From Acanthosepion esculentum (lineage: Eukaryota > Mollusca > Cephalopoda > Sepiida > Sepiidae): a stretch of DNA of 64,000 bases. Positions 1-11,400 of the stretch are shown in pieces. Location of the stretch: contig OZ038498.1 of NCBI GenBank assembly GCA_964036315.1, positions 5,900,778 through 5,964,777 on the forward strand, written 5' to 3'. The first letter of the stretch is position 1. Every line of letters begins with the position of its first letter. The notes under the pieces are model-generated. The model was not told the DNA's origin and did not search any database. It saw only the letters and a list, made by a program, of their open reading frames with translations. The position numbers and the translations under genes were made by a program.

Positions 1-121
1 TGAAACATTGGTATTTCTTGAAATCCAATCTAGTAGAGATAATTCTCATCTGATTTCTTCAATTTCTCGCTTTAATTTTGCCTTCCAAACGGTCTCTTTT
101 TTGTCTATTGTTTGATTGTTC

Positions 122-125
<4 letters not shown>

Positions 126-176
<51 letters not shown>

Positions 177-203
177 GTTGTTGTTGTTGTCGTTGTTGTT
201 GTT
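126..203. repeat. (ATT)n then (TTG)n microsatellite
   Basis: An uninterrupted ATT trinucleotide run passes into a TTG run. The poly-Leu and poly-Ile open frames over it are translations of the repeat, not genes. Confidence 0.95.
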
Positions 204-624
204 TTATTCATTTTCATGTACACAGAAGATTTCTGGTTCTTATAGTATAGTAATAGCAAATCCTCTTAAATATATTTCTAAGTATCCTCGTGGGGCCCAA
301 CAACACCATGGTCAGGACATTTTTACACAGATTTCTCATTTATCCAATATCAATTCTACTGTTTGCAACGCGGTTCCAAGTGTGTTAACAATAACTTTCA
401 TGTTTTACCTTTTTTTCAGTTTTCGGACGAGATGACATAATTTAGCTCTTGAAAATATATTTTCAATTGGGCACTGTTGAACGACAAGCTAATTCTAAAA
501 ACAACGGTCACCTGCGTAAATGTGAAGCTCTTCAGTAAAATGAATGGAGCCCTTTGGCTGCTTGGCGTTTGTTTACGTTTGTAAAAACAATACGCCAGAT
601 TTGGCTGATTGGTTCTGTCGAGTG
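204..624. other. No gene recognised
   Basis: AT-rich sequence without a convincing exon, tRNA or transposon protein. Open frames here lack splice context and a family signature. Confidence 0.6.
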
Positions 625-735
625 AAGATGGCTCAGTGGTAGAAACTCTGACTGACGCCAAATCGGTTGGGTTTCGGGCTTGGGTAATTCGGTTGTCTAG
701 TCGCACTGAGGAGCTGTGATACAACGAAACAGTTC
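625..735 (+). mobile_element. Possible tRNA-like SINE remnant
   Basis: An A-box-like stretch (GGCTCAGTGGTAGA) is followed about 30 bases later by a weak B-box-like GGGTTTCGGGC, then by a (TA)n tract. tRNA-derived SINEs carry this A/B-box layout, but the B box here is poor and no second copy was found, so the call is tentative. Confidence 0.25.
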
Positions 736-746
736 TCTCTGCGAAT

Positions 747-748
<2 letters not shown>

Positions 749-801
<53 letters not shown>
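749..801. repeat. (TA)n microsatellite
   Basis: Pure TA dinucleotide tract. The Tyr-Ile open frames across it are artefacts. Confidence 0.95.
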
Positions 802-807
<6 letters not shown>

Positions 808-1374
808 GATCTGACAAGTTCCCATTCCTTGTTTATGAATATCAGACTCGGATTTTCCGCTTGGAAATAAGTCTGTCTCGAGTTCAACGAACCGGAATAT
901 TTTTATTCGCTTTATTTTCAAGGACATCCCTAGGTTTGTGATAGCATTATTTTCATGATCTTAAAGATATGCAAAGAGTCACATGTTGACGTATGACATA
1001 TTTTATACAAATCTGTGCAAGAATTGCAACATGGTATTTTCATTCACGCCACTTTCTTTTATTCACCACCCGAACCTGTGTATTACAATACTAAACAATC
1101 AAAAGAAAGTCTCTCTCTTTTTTCAAATCCAATCAACATTCACCAGAGAAAGTAATTGGCAATTGGTATGTTCCATAGACATTTCACATACTCAGAGCCT
1201 TTCAGAAAACTCTTTTGCTTAACGGACCAGAATATATTCAAACTACGTCGATAAAAACAACAATCTTCTAAATTGATAAAGTAAAAGAATCTGTTTGATA
1301 AGCTTTTTCTAGCATAAGTCATTAGGAATCCTAGCCATATCTGTGTGTTTGTTTGTGTGTGCGTGCGTGTGTGC

Positions 1375-1419
<45 letters not shown>

Positions 1420-2314
1420 AACCAAACTTTTATATTCTTCATGGTTGATTGTTACGTGAATTTAATTTGAACAGCACGAGATTTCGGGAAAAAAGGTGCC
1501 GACATACAATGACCTTGACTATCACCAGAGCTCAATTTTAAATTAAAACTCCAGTTTTGTTTCATCTAAAGAAAAAAAAGGCCAAAAACGTTGAGTTTAT
1601 AGAAAGTTGTGAAACCCTGATAAATATTTTCAAAAATTCTAAAATATTCAGTATTAAACGTGCGTTATTTTTTTCATCTGTTTTAAATTTAAAAAAATAA
1701 ATGACGTTATCTTATGAGGTATATTATGTTATGTCCGTAGAGATACAGTTTTTGCAAGTTAATAATTCAAATGGACTTATTTATAATTTACCAAAAGAAA
1801 TAATTGAACCTAAATAGTTTGGTATATGAGAGGTCCCCTAAAAAGAAAGATCACACACAAACATGATTAGGTGAGCTAATGACTTCTGTTATACAATCTT
1901 TATCGACCTGATTGCTTTGCATTAGAAATTTAGAAGTTTGTGGTTCTTACCTCAGCGACATTCATATATTCTGGGCCAATTTGTTAAGTTACATATTTTT
2001 ATATAATGGATTTGGTTTGATAAAATTGCGACAAATGTCTTCATACCATGAAGACTAGAAGTCAGATGTCAAATAATTTTCTTATAGGACAAATCAGAGA
2101 GTTTGCTGGGGTCCTTTTGAAAACCCTGTCTTCCAAGCCTCAATTAATAGCCTAAACCTGTCTTGCTTCTTTAGTCTTGAGGACACTGCAGAGATGTTCT
2201 GTCTTTTTTTCTCCTACTTTGGAGGACCATTCCACACATATGATATTTTTGATTTGAAATCCGATAGACTTCATTCTGTAACTGGTGGCGTTGCTTCCCA
2301 CTGGCATTCCTTTA
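802..2314. other. Intergenic DNA with a (GT)n tract
   Basis: Contains a GT/GTGC-rich microsatellite at about 1340-1417. The rest is AT-rich with no convincing coding frame, RNA gene or mobile-element protein. Confidence 0.6.
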
Positions 2315-3095
2315 GTCATCCAGTTGGTAGGTTGGTTAATTGTTTAACGGCATATCAACACCTACATGGGTTATTTAATGCCGAAATCTAAATATTTTGA
2401 ACACAATTTTATGGCTTCAACTAAATATATTTTGAACGCAATTGTACGCCTTTAACGACAGATAAAATGTATTGTTGGTCATTTTGCTATAAAAATGTAT
2501 TGTTGGTCATTTTACTATAAAAATGTATTGTTGGTCATTTTACTATAAAATATATTGTTGGTCATTTTACTAAAAAAATGTATTGTTGGTCATTTTACTA
2601 TAAAATGTATTGGTTGTCATTTTACTATAAAAATGTATTGTTGGTCATTTTGCTATAAAATGTATTGTTGGTCATTTTACTATAAAAATGTATTGTTGGT
2701 CATTTTACTATCAAATGTATTGTTGGTCATTTTACTATAAAAATGTATTGTTGGTCATTTTACTATAAAATGTATTGGTTGTCATTTTACTATAAAAATG
2801 TATTGTTGGTCATTTTGCTATAAAATGTATTGTTGGTAATTCTACTATAAAATGTGATGCTTGTCGTTTTGTTTTAAAAATCTATTGTTGGTAATTTTAC
2901 TATAAATAAGTTTTGTTGGTAATTTTTTATATAAAAATTCGTTGCTGGTATTTTTACTATGAAATGTATTTTTATACTTTCATAGTGTTTTGTTTTTGTT
3001 TGGGGGTTCACTATTTGTCCATAGCTGGAACCCCAACATATGCTACCACCCCGAGTCAGAACAACAGCAATTAAGAGAGCCATCCAGTTAACTAG
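2315..3095 (+). mobile_element. Interspersed repeat family X, copy 1 (expanded minisatellite)
   Basis: The head contains GGCATATCAACACC...GGGTTATTTAATGCCGAAATC. The centre is a minisatellite. The tail contains TTTCATAGTG...GGGTTCACTATTTG and CAACAGCAATTAAGAG. The same head-core-tail layout recurs at about 15050 (+), 27385 (-), 59105 (+), 61220 (-) and 62615 (+), which defines a dispersed element. No protein is visible, so it looks non-autonomous. Its class is unknown to me. Confidence 0.75.
2463..2960 (+). repeat. 28-29 bp minisatellite inside family X
   Basis: About 17 tandem units of the type ATGTATTGTTGGTCATTTT followed by ACTATAAAA. Units differ mainly in A-run length and by GGTCATT versus GGTAATT. 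Other family X copies carry the related ATGTATTGCTGGTAAT with long T runs. Confidence 0.9.
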
Positions 3096-3435
3096 TATGG
3101 TATAATGTAATCTTCTGAAACAGGGTTACCCATATTTGGTGGCTGACCTTGTGTTTTCCTTTACCTTCCTGTGTGTGGAATTTTTCGTACGTGATTTCAG
3201 TCCTGTTCATCTCACAACTTTGAATCATCTTTGATTGTAGCCAGAGAATGGACATTCTTGTCCCTATGTTGTTTCCTACCATTCATTCTGTTGAGAATTT
3301 TCGCTCTTGCCTTCCATATTGTCTTCAATCATAGTTTCAGTATTGGCAGCTTTAGCAGTATCAGTACCGCTTGTAGTAGACTTGAAGTATTCGCCAACCC
3401 TATGTTTTGCAGCAATAAGTCCTGCTGATATAGCG
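3096..3435. other. No gene recognised
   Basis: Overlapping short frames exist on both strands, but none has splice signals or a recognisable domain. Confidence 0.5.
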
Positions 3436-3576
3436 ATTTATTAAGCATAACTTAGATGTGACACAAGGCCAAACGTATGAAGCACCCAGTGAGGATCGAA
3501 ATCACTACTTAGTCGTAATTGATCTAACAGGACAACTTTGCTAACCATTATACCAGACCGAAGTGACCAAATCCCC
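3436..3576 (-). mobile_element. tRNA-derived SINE (same family as 44288)
   Basis: Read on the minus strand, an A box (TGGTATAATGGTTAGCA) is followed by a B box (GATTTCGATCC) and then by GGCCTTGTGTCACATC. The same order and spacing occur in the fuller copy at 44288-44680. A and B boxes form the internal pol III promoter of tRNA-derived SINEs. This copy is truncated and diverged. Confidence 0.8.
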
Positions 3577-3972
3577 TTTGATATAATTCCTGTTGGCGTT
3601 GTCCCAATAGCAGTTTTGTTCATTTTGGGCTGCTATTATTCAAGTATCAATGTATGGTTTTTCGTAATCTAAACCATGCTTTTGTGTTGCTTGATCTAAA
3701 TTGTTTTTAACTGTCCAAAATTTTTTTTTTTTACCGTGGTTTGTTCCTGCTCCTAGACAGTCGTATCTTGGTAATGTTTGGTTTTTTATCTGGTAAATTT
3801 TCCTTTGATAAACTATGTAAAAACTAATAAGAAAAAAATAAAAAAGTCAACACTTAATAACGTCAGCTACGAACACGGCCACAATATGCTGACGATGTTT
3901 GTAAAATAAAAAAACACATTCCCATCGCTCGAGAAACATATATAAAAATCTACACATTCAGTTAAATAACAT
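3577..3972. other. No gene recognised
   Basis: AT-rich, with a T run near 3720. No coding or RNA feature supported. Confidence 0.6.
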
Positions 3973-4064
3973 AATCCTAAGGAGCCAGGCAAACCTACCT
4001 AGGTTTCACCTAAACGGATCCTTTTAGGTGAAACCTAGGTTGGTTTGCCTGGCTCTTTAGGATT
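3973..4064. repeat. Foldback element, about 45-bp arms
   Basis: The left arm, with GAGCCAGGCAAACC and AGGTTTCACCTAAA, is repeated inverted almost immediately, giving a near-perfect palindrome centred near 4018. The inverted repeat at 4561-4668 carries related GAGCCAGRC and AGGTTTCAC words, so the two are one family. Confidence 0.9.
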
Positions 4065-4293
4065 ATCTTAGGTTTTGCTCTACTTTGTGTATTGAGCACT
4101 TTCCGTAGTCGTCTTTTTCCTCGTTTTGGACGTTTTTTTTTTCTTAGGACTTGGAGCTTGAACACTGGACGATTGTTTTCGCATTGGTTTAATATTCTTG
4201 GTTCTTTTTTTTTATTCCCCATTTTTCCTCGGGTACCGATTTGTTCTACTGCAAGTCGAACTATACAAGGTTCTTCCAGGCGAGTCCCACCAT

Positions 4294-4338
<45 letters not shown>

Positions 4339-4560
4339 TAACTATACTCGTGTCGAAAAACCTTCGAATTCTTGATTTACCAATAGTTAAATCAAACTCG
4401 AAGGGAAAAAAAGGTTTTAAAAAAGAAAGAGCCAGGAACATGAAAGTCTGTCGAAAATAATCGCACAGATACAGGTTCAAGGCCCAAAGAAAAATCCCCG
4501 ATACGAGTAAACACCTAACTAAAGAGCTCGATACAAACGTAGAGCAGACCAAGTCGAACC
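4065..4560. repeat. Foldback interior with (TA)n
   Basis: AT-rich sequence between the two related palindromes, with a (TA)n tract at about 4297-4336. The segment and its flanking palindromes may be one compound foldback insertion. The 180-codon minus frame over it is not supported as a gene. Confidence 0.5.
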
Positions 4561-4668
4561 TAATGAGCCAGACAAATCTACCAAGGTTTCACTTAGGCAG
4601 ATCGTCAGGGTCAGTTGACCCTGACGATCTGCTTAAGTGAAATCTTGGTAGGTTTGTCTGGCTCATTA
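4561..4668. repeat. Foldback element, about 53-bp arms
   Basis: TAATGAGCCAGACAAATC...CAGATCGTCAGGGTCA is followed directly by its reverse complement, with a few mismatches, ending GGCTCATTA. It is a member of the 3973 family. Confidence 0.9.
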
Positions 4669-4673
4669 GGCTC

Positions 4674-4845
<172 letters not shown>

Positions 4846-4850
4846 GAATT

Positions 4851-5345
4851 CATCCAAGCAAGTTTTGCTAAATTCAACCACGATCTACGCTGGCCGAAAT
4901 TCATGTTTTGGTGTATTCAAAATTATTTCCGCGCTCTTGTGGGGGAAGACTTATTCTCCTCTTTGTAGCCCTTTTTACACAGATGCAACGTTGCAAGTCT
5001 GTTTCTATTCTATCGCTATTTCCATGGCAAATGTTCAGATAAGCGCTCCATTCTTTAGTTCCACCACTTCAGAACTTTACGGCTAGGACACGTCATGTTT
5101 TTTTTCCACAGAGTCGAATCATCAACACTTCATGCTTATCCAAAATGCTAGATAAAGTTTCAATCGGACAGTGTTTTTTTCCCCAAAGAACTCTCACTCT
5201 GTGAAATGGATGCTTCCCTGAACGCTACAACATTCAGTACAAGGGTCACTCGTTTTCTGTCTTCCATCCATTTTCACGTACCTTATCCATCGTAACCTTT
5301 TTAACAGTAATACTCTACCTTGAATGGCGCTTCAACGTTTTATTA
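4851..5345 (+). pseudogene. Decayed LINE 3' end (RT C-terminal region)
   Basis: CGCTATTTCCATGGCAAATGTTCAG reads as RYFHGKCSD, and a better copy of the same block is at 33295. Frameshifts and stops break the frame. Past the coding part, CTACCTTGAATGGCGCTTCAACG matches the LINE 3' UTR word at 33615 (CTATCTTGAGTGG). Blocks of this kind lie at the C-terminus of CR1/Jockey-like non-LTR reverse transcriptases. Non-functional. Confidence 0.65.
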
Positions 5346-6483
5346 GGTGAATTTTAGTATGAAAAAAGATGTGCCGGGCATGTAGTCACTTCAAAGACCA
5401 AATGGGCGATGTCATCAAGGCTAGGTGTAGTTTTATTGAATAAACTTAAACACAACACAACACAAACTTAACTCAACACCATCTTGAAAATCTTCTTGAA
5501 AATATACTGATTTTTTCTGTTGAATATCTTTGTTTTTTTTTATATTATAATTTTCCTCAATTACCTGACGCACCCTTTATATAATATATATTATAGAATG
5601 ATTTTTTATATAATACCTTTGTTATCTATTTATATAATAATTTATTCTTAATTAGCTGACGCACCCTGTATATACTGTTTCCTTGTGACAAAGAGCAGAG
5701 GTGGTACTAATGGCGCCAGTTTTTATTTTATCTATTCTTCCTCGGTATTAAATAATAATATCGTTCGCTCTTGTTTTCTCAGGAAATATTATTCCCTTCA
5801 AAACAGAAAATTGCTTTTTAGTATTATTTTCCGATTTCTAAAATCTATGGACCTCTTAAGGTACAAATATCATTACTATAAAAAGTCTTCGGTACTTGCT
5901 GTAATTGTCGCTAATTGTGGTGAATTTAACAAACGGTTATGATTTTCTGTACTTTGAGATTGTGGGTCGGGTGTCCAAGTTTAACTGACACCAATTTCAA
6001 GTGGCATTTGTTGCGAATTAACTGTATTTACTTACTGATCCAATTCAAACATAATAACATATTGGCGCTTGTATATATTTTATAGTTATTTTATAGATCT
6101 ACATGAACTCAAGCAGATCTTTCTAAAGTTTCAGGCATTCATAACACTATATTCTATTTATCTGAGTAGTTGTATGAATAAATAATTGATTTACACACTT
6201 ACAAACACACATACAGAAACACAAAGAGAGAGGGGGAGAGGGTACGAAATACGCACGCACGCACACATTTCTTAGAGTCCCTATCGAAAAACGAAGGCGA
6301 GGGAAACTCAAATATTTCATAAACTATCCGGGTTTAATTTGCTCCTTGAAAATGATACGGCTTTGCTTTATATTTTATACACAACCTGTTTGCATTAATC
6401 GCGATTTTCTCACAAGGAACTTGAGAAGGAAAATAAGATCTGATTGGAGTATTTTCACGCAGGCTTAATAAACTTTTGCTGAT

Positions 6484-6496
<13 letters not shown>
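5346..6496. other. Intergenic DNA with a short direct repeat
   Basis: ATT-A-CTGACGCACCCT occurs twice, near 5560 and 5650, flanking an AT-rich 90-base core. This could be a small insertion with duplicated ends. The rest contains CA/CG-rich microsatellite scraps near 6200-6265 and nothing I recognise. Confidence 0.5.
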
Positions 6497-6556
<60 letters not shown>

Positions 6557-6690
6557 AAACTCTTACATTAGAACATGGAAGTAATTACTACAAAATTGTA
6601 CATTTTGTTTCGACGTTTAATAAGCAACGTCCCATCAGGTAGTTAATGTTTATTAAACGTCGAAACAAAATGTACAATTTTGTAATAATC
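6497..6690. repeat. (TA)n plus foldback element
   Basis: A TA tract (6497-6553) is followed by an inverted repeat at 6582-6690. Arms of about 45 bases contain ACAAAATTGTACATTTTG and TTCGACGTTTAATAA and surround a loop of roughly 20 bases. No coding content. Confidence 0.9.
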
Positions 6691-6904
6691 ACTTACATAT
6701 CAGGGTGATTTCTCTCTCAGCGATTGTCAGTCGAAATAGTCTCATATTTATCTGATGAAACTGATATATTTATGAGCAGTCATTATTATTATTTTTTTAT
6801 TTTCTATTATTTTATTATCGATTACCATTTATTATTATTTTATTTTGTTATTTATTATTATTATTTATTTATTATTTTATATATTATTATTGTTTTATTT
6901 TTAT
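6691..6904. other. AT-rich (TTA)-like low-complexity DNA
   Basis: From 6780 the sequence is dominated by degenerate TTATT. The open frame over it is compositional. Confidence 0.7.
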
Positions 6905-7575
6905 ATCCTCCGAGGTTTCGGCCGGGTGACGATGCTCATAACTCACCATCTACTTAGAGACAAAAGACATTTCTCAGCATATGAGCTGTTTTAAGAAGTA
7001 CTGGAGACTGCTTACTCCCAATGATGTCAGGTATCCCCCAAGAAGTTTTACGAAGCAGTAAGATTCCTGGAAATAGTCTCGAGTGCACCAACCATGAAAG
7101 GGACAACATGAGCTGTTTAGTTCATTTCTCTGATTTGCCCCTGTTGTTTTGGCACCTCATTGTTTCCCACCCACTCCGCCTTCACGATGTTCTTATCCCA
7201 AAGGACCACAACATCTGTCAGGATCCATCCATTCGTGGCTGCTGTTGGGCACAAGTGTGATATCAGGGCGATTTCTCTCCAAACGCTTGTCAGTCAAGAA
7301 GGTTGGATCCGAAATGAGTTTCATTTGATCATTCTCGGCTAATAATGGTCTCTACACACTCGTGGCCATACTTTTTGAATAGATCCCAATGTTTACTGAG
7401 AGCTAATTTTTCAAAGCCTCGTCCGTACTCTTGTTGTACCAGCTGTGTGTACCCACTGACAATGTGTTACACACTTTCAGCAGCTTTCCTACACTGCATG
7501 CTGTTTTGTCGATAGAGTACTTCATGGATTTTTTCACAGCGTTTCCTCTTGCGCTGCACAGATCATCACTTCGGT
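6905..7575 (-). pseudogene. LINE polyprotein C-terminal fragment
   Basis: The minus strand reads, with stops and frameshifts, DKRLERNRPDI (about 7290-7260) and VVPFMVGALETI (about 7120-7085). This is the conserved end of a LINE ORF: a hydrophobic VVP-VVGALG block follows a Asn/Arg-Pro-Asp-Ile block. Upstream of it come a Cys-rich/RKR stretch and a Gln-rich stretch near 7540-7440. Related fragments lie at 7679, 14640, 20406 and 45495. The protein end is clear; the clade is not. Non-functional. Confidence 0.6.
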
Positions 7576-7678
7576 TTCATTCAAGAACCAATTTCTAAGC
7601 CATCTACATGATTCAGGACTTTCCACCTCTTGGATTTCCTGTGAAAACACTCCATTATTATTATTATTATTTCCTGTG

Positions 7679-8325
7679 ATCTCTGTTGTATACACATTTC
7701 CTTCCGGGTCCCAACCAGAGACCTAAGGTCAAAAATGACTTTATAACATTTTCTACTGAGCAATTTTGTAAAAAAGTAAAAATAATTCAACCTAAGTACA
7801 CAAGCATTTTACATGGATAAAGCACTTATAATGTATGAGCTGTGTACTTGTGAGTACAATTTCTTTGTATGTCTAAAGCATGGCTAAAATCACTTCCATG
7901 ACTCGATCGGAACTTTTTTCCCAGTCAATCTGCGGGCTCCAACTACAACTGGAATTATTGATGTCGTCATGTACCACATTTTGGGAATTTCCACTTCAAG
8001 ATGATCGAAGGTCAAGTTTTTTTTGGAAATCTTCAAAGATACATTACAACCTGCAGAGACTGCCGTGTCAATAAGGAGGCAAATTCTGTTCTTCTACTCT
8101 TTCATCACAATGTCTGAGCGATTAGCTTGGATTGTTCTGTCTGTATGTATTATAAAGTCAAATAAAATAAATCCCATAGTCCACAGGTCCTTATCTCTGT
8201 AACCAGGTCTGCGTGATGTTCATACCAGTTTCTAGCAGTTTCCTTCCCGTAAAAGTTGCATATTTTCCAGTGCAGATATTGGCCCACTCTATCATGCCGA
8301 GTTTTATATTCAGTGGGTGATTATT
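7679..8325 (-). pseudogene. LINE polyprotein C-terminal fragment
   Basis: The minus strand encodes, in broken frames, HDRVGQYLHWKICNFYG (about 8305-8255), then NRSDIVMK, then LLIDTAVSAGCNVSLKI, then a PVVVGA block near 7950. The 3' UTR word CCTTAGGTCTCTGG...GGGACCCGG, also seen at 20757 and 45950, occurs at about 7730-7700 (minus) and ends in (ATT)n. It is the same LINE family as 20406 and 45495. Stops and indels make it a pseudogene. Confidence 0.75.
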
Positions 8326-8459
8326 ATTATTGTTGTTGTGTCGTGGCACAATAGTAAAAAGAAGAAAATCAAGTCGAGGTTTAAGGAACAAGTGTATTTA
8401 ACATCACAGATACAAAGGTAGGAAACGGGTACTACTCAGCTACGCAGTTGTAGTAGTGT
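8326..8459. other. Left flank of the 268-bp satellite
   Basis: Unique-looking sequence between an ATT/GTT stretch and the first satellite unit. The array starts abruptly at GTGTCGCTGCTTACGATG. No terminal inverted repeat could be matched with the right flank (14393-14460), which also ends in ATT repeats. Confidence 0.5.
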
Positions 8460-11400
8460 CGCTGCTTACGATGTTTATTAACACGCCCACGTGTGTCGAA
8501 TGTGGCACAAGGCCGGTTTAATGTGGGCTTTCCGAGCCCGTAGGCTCGGGCAAAAATTGCCCGTAGAACCCGTATAAACGGGATCGGGGTGGTCAACCTC
8601 CCTGAACGAGGCTCTGCCCTTCGGCGGAACCTCGTCCGGGTTCCTCCCCGCCCAAAGGCAGAGAGTTCCCCTCTGCCTCAGAGGCAGAGAGTTCCCCGCT
8701 GCCTCAGAGGCAGAGAGTTCGACCGGCTAGCTGAGACGTCCAAAAAGGACTGTCGCTGCTTACGATGTTTAACAACACGCCCACGGGTGTCGAATGTGGC
8801 ACAAGGCCGGTTTAATGTGGGCTTTCCGAGCCCGTAGGCTCGGGCAAAAATTGCCCGTAGAACCCGTATAAACGGGATCGGGGTGGTCAACCTCCCCGAA
8901 CGAGGCTCTGCCCTTCGGCGGAACCTCGTCCGGGTTCCTCCCCGCCTCAGAGGCAGAGAGTTCCCCTCTGCCTCAGAGGCAGAGAGTTCGACCGGCTAGC
9001 TGAGACGTCCAAAAAGGACTGTCGCTGCTTACGATGTTTAACAACACGCCCACGGGTGTCGAATGTGGCACAAGGCCGGTTTAATGTGGGCTTTCCGAGC
9101 CCGTAGGCTCGGGCAAAAATTGCCCGTAGAACCCGTATAAACGGGATCGGGGTGGTCAACCTCCCCGAACGAGGCTCTGCCCTTCGGCGGAACCTCGTCC
9201 GGGTTCCTCCCCGCCCAAAGGCAGAGAGTTCCCCTCTGCCTCAGAGGCAGAGAGTTCGACCGGCTAGCTGAGACGTCCAAAAAGGACTGTCGCTGCTTAC
9301 GATGTTTAACAACACGCCGACGTGTGTCGAATGTGGCACAAGGCCGGTTTAATGTGGGCTTTCCGAGCCTGTAGGCTCGGGCAAAAATTGCCCGTAGAAA
9401 CCGTATAAACGGGATCGGGGTGGTCAACCACCTCGAACGAGGCTCTGCCCTTCGGCGGAGCCTCGTCCGAGTTCCTCTCTGCCCAAAGGCAGAGAGTTCC
9501 CCTCTGCCTCAGAGGCAGAGAGTTCGACCGAACAGCTGAGACGTCCAAAAAGGACTGTCGCTGCTTACGATGTTTAACAACACGCCCACGTGTGTCGAAT
9601 GTGGCACAAGGCCGGTTTAATGTGGGCTTTCCGAGCCCGTAGGCTCGGGCAAAAATTGCCCGTAGAACCCGTATAAACGGGATCGGGGTGGTCAACCACC
9701 CCGAACGAGGTTCTGCCCTTCGGCGGAACCTCGTCCGGGTTCCTCTCCGCCCAAAGGCAGAGAGTTCCCCTCTGCCTCAGAGGCAGAGAGTTCGACCGAA
9801 CAGCTGAGACGTCCAAAAAGGACTGTCGCTGCTTACGATGTTTAACAACACGCCCACGTGTGTCGAATGTGGCACAAGGCCGGTTTAATGTGGGCTTTCC
9901 GAGCCCGTAGGCTCGGGCAAAAATTGCCCGTAGAACCCGTATAAACGGGATCGGGGTGGTCAACCACCTCGAACGAGGCTCTACCCTTCGGCGGAGCCTC
10001 GTCCGAGTTCCTCTCTGCCCAAAGGCAGAGAGTTCCCCTCTGCCTCAGAGGCAGAGAGTTCGACCGAACAGCTGAGCCGTCCAAAAAGGACTGTCGCTGC
10101 TTACGATGTTTAACAACACGCCCACGTGTGTCGAATGTGGCACAAGGCCGGTTTAATGTGGGCTTTCCGAGCCCGTAGGCTCGGGCAAAAATTGCCCGTA
10201 GAACCCGTATAAACGGGATCGGGGTGGCCAACCACCTCGAACGAGGCTCTGCCCTTCGGCGGAGCCTCGTCCGAGTTCCTCTCTGCCCAAAGGCAGAGAG
10301 TTCCCCTCTGCCTCAGAGGCAGAGAGTTCGACCGAACAGCTGAGACGTCCAAAAAGGACTGTCGCTGCTTACGATGTTTAACAACACGCCCACGTGTGTC
10401 GAATGTGGCACAAGGCCGGTTTAATGTGGGCTTTCCGAGCCCGTAAGCTCGGGCAAAAATTGCCCGTAGAAACCGTATAAACGGAATCGGGGTGGTCAAC
10501 CACCCCGAACGAGGTTCTGCCCTTCGGCGGAACCTCGTCCGGGTTCCTCTCCGCCCAAAGGCAGAGAGTTCCCCTCTGCCTCAGAGGCAGAGAGTTCGAC
10601 CAGCTAGCTGAGACGTCCAAAAGGACTGTCGCTGCTTACGATGTTTATTAACACGCCCACGTGTGTCAAATGTGGCACAAGGCCGGTTTAATGTGGGCTT
10701 CCGAGCCCGTAGGCTCGGGCAAAAATTGCCCGTAGAACCCGTATAAACGGGATCGGGGTGGTCAACCACCTCGAACGAGGCTCTACCCTTCGGCGGAGCC
10801 TCGTCCGAGTTCCTCTCTGCCCAAAGGCAGAGAGTTCCCCTCTGCCTCAGAGGCAGAGAGTTCGACCGAACAGCTGAGCCGTCCAAAAAGGACTATCGCT
10901 GCTTACGATGTTTAACAACACGCCCACGTGTGTCGAATGTGGCACAAGGCCGGTTTAATGTGGGCTTTCCGAGCCCGTAGGCTCGGGCAAAAATTGCCCG
11001 TAGAACCCGTATAAACGGGATCGGGGTGGCCAACCACCTCGAACGAGGCTCTGCCCTTCGGCGGAGCCTCGTCCGAGTTCCTCTCTGCCCAAAGGCAGAG
11101 AGTTCCCCTCTGCCTCAGAGGCAGAGAGTTCGACCGAACAGCTGAGACGTCCAAAAAGGACTGTCGCTGCTTACAATGTTTATTAACACGCCCACGTGTG
11201 TCAAATGTGGCACAAGGCCGGTTTAATGTGGGCTTTCCGAGCCCGTAGGCTCGGGCAAAAATTGCCCGTAGAACCCGTATAAACGGGATCGGGGTGGTCA
11301 ACCACCTCGAACGAGGCTCTACCCTTCGGCGGAGCCTCGTCCGAGTTCCTCTCTGCCCAAAGGCAGAGAGTTCCCCTCTGCCTCAGAGGCAGAGAGTTCG

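Noticed and set aside
4092..4552. 81- and 180-codon frames on opposite strands
   Set aside because: Both run through a TA tract and foldback sequence. No splice sites or domains.
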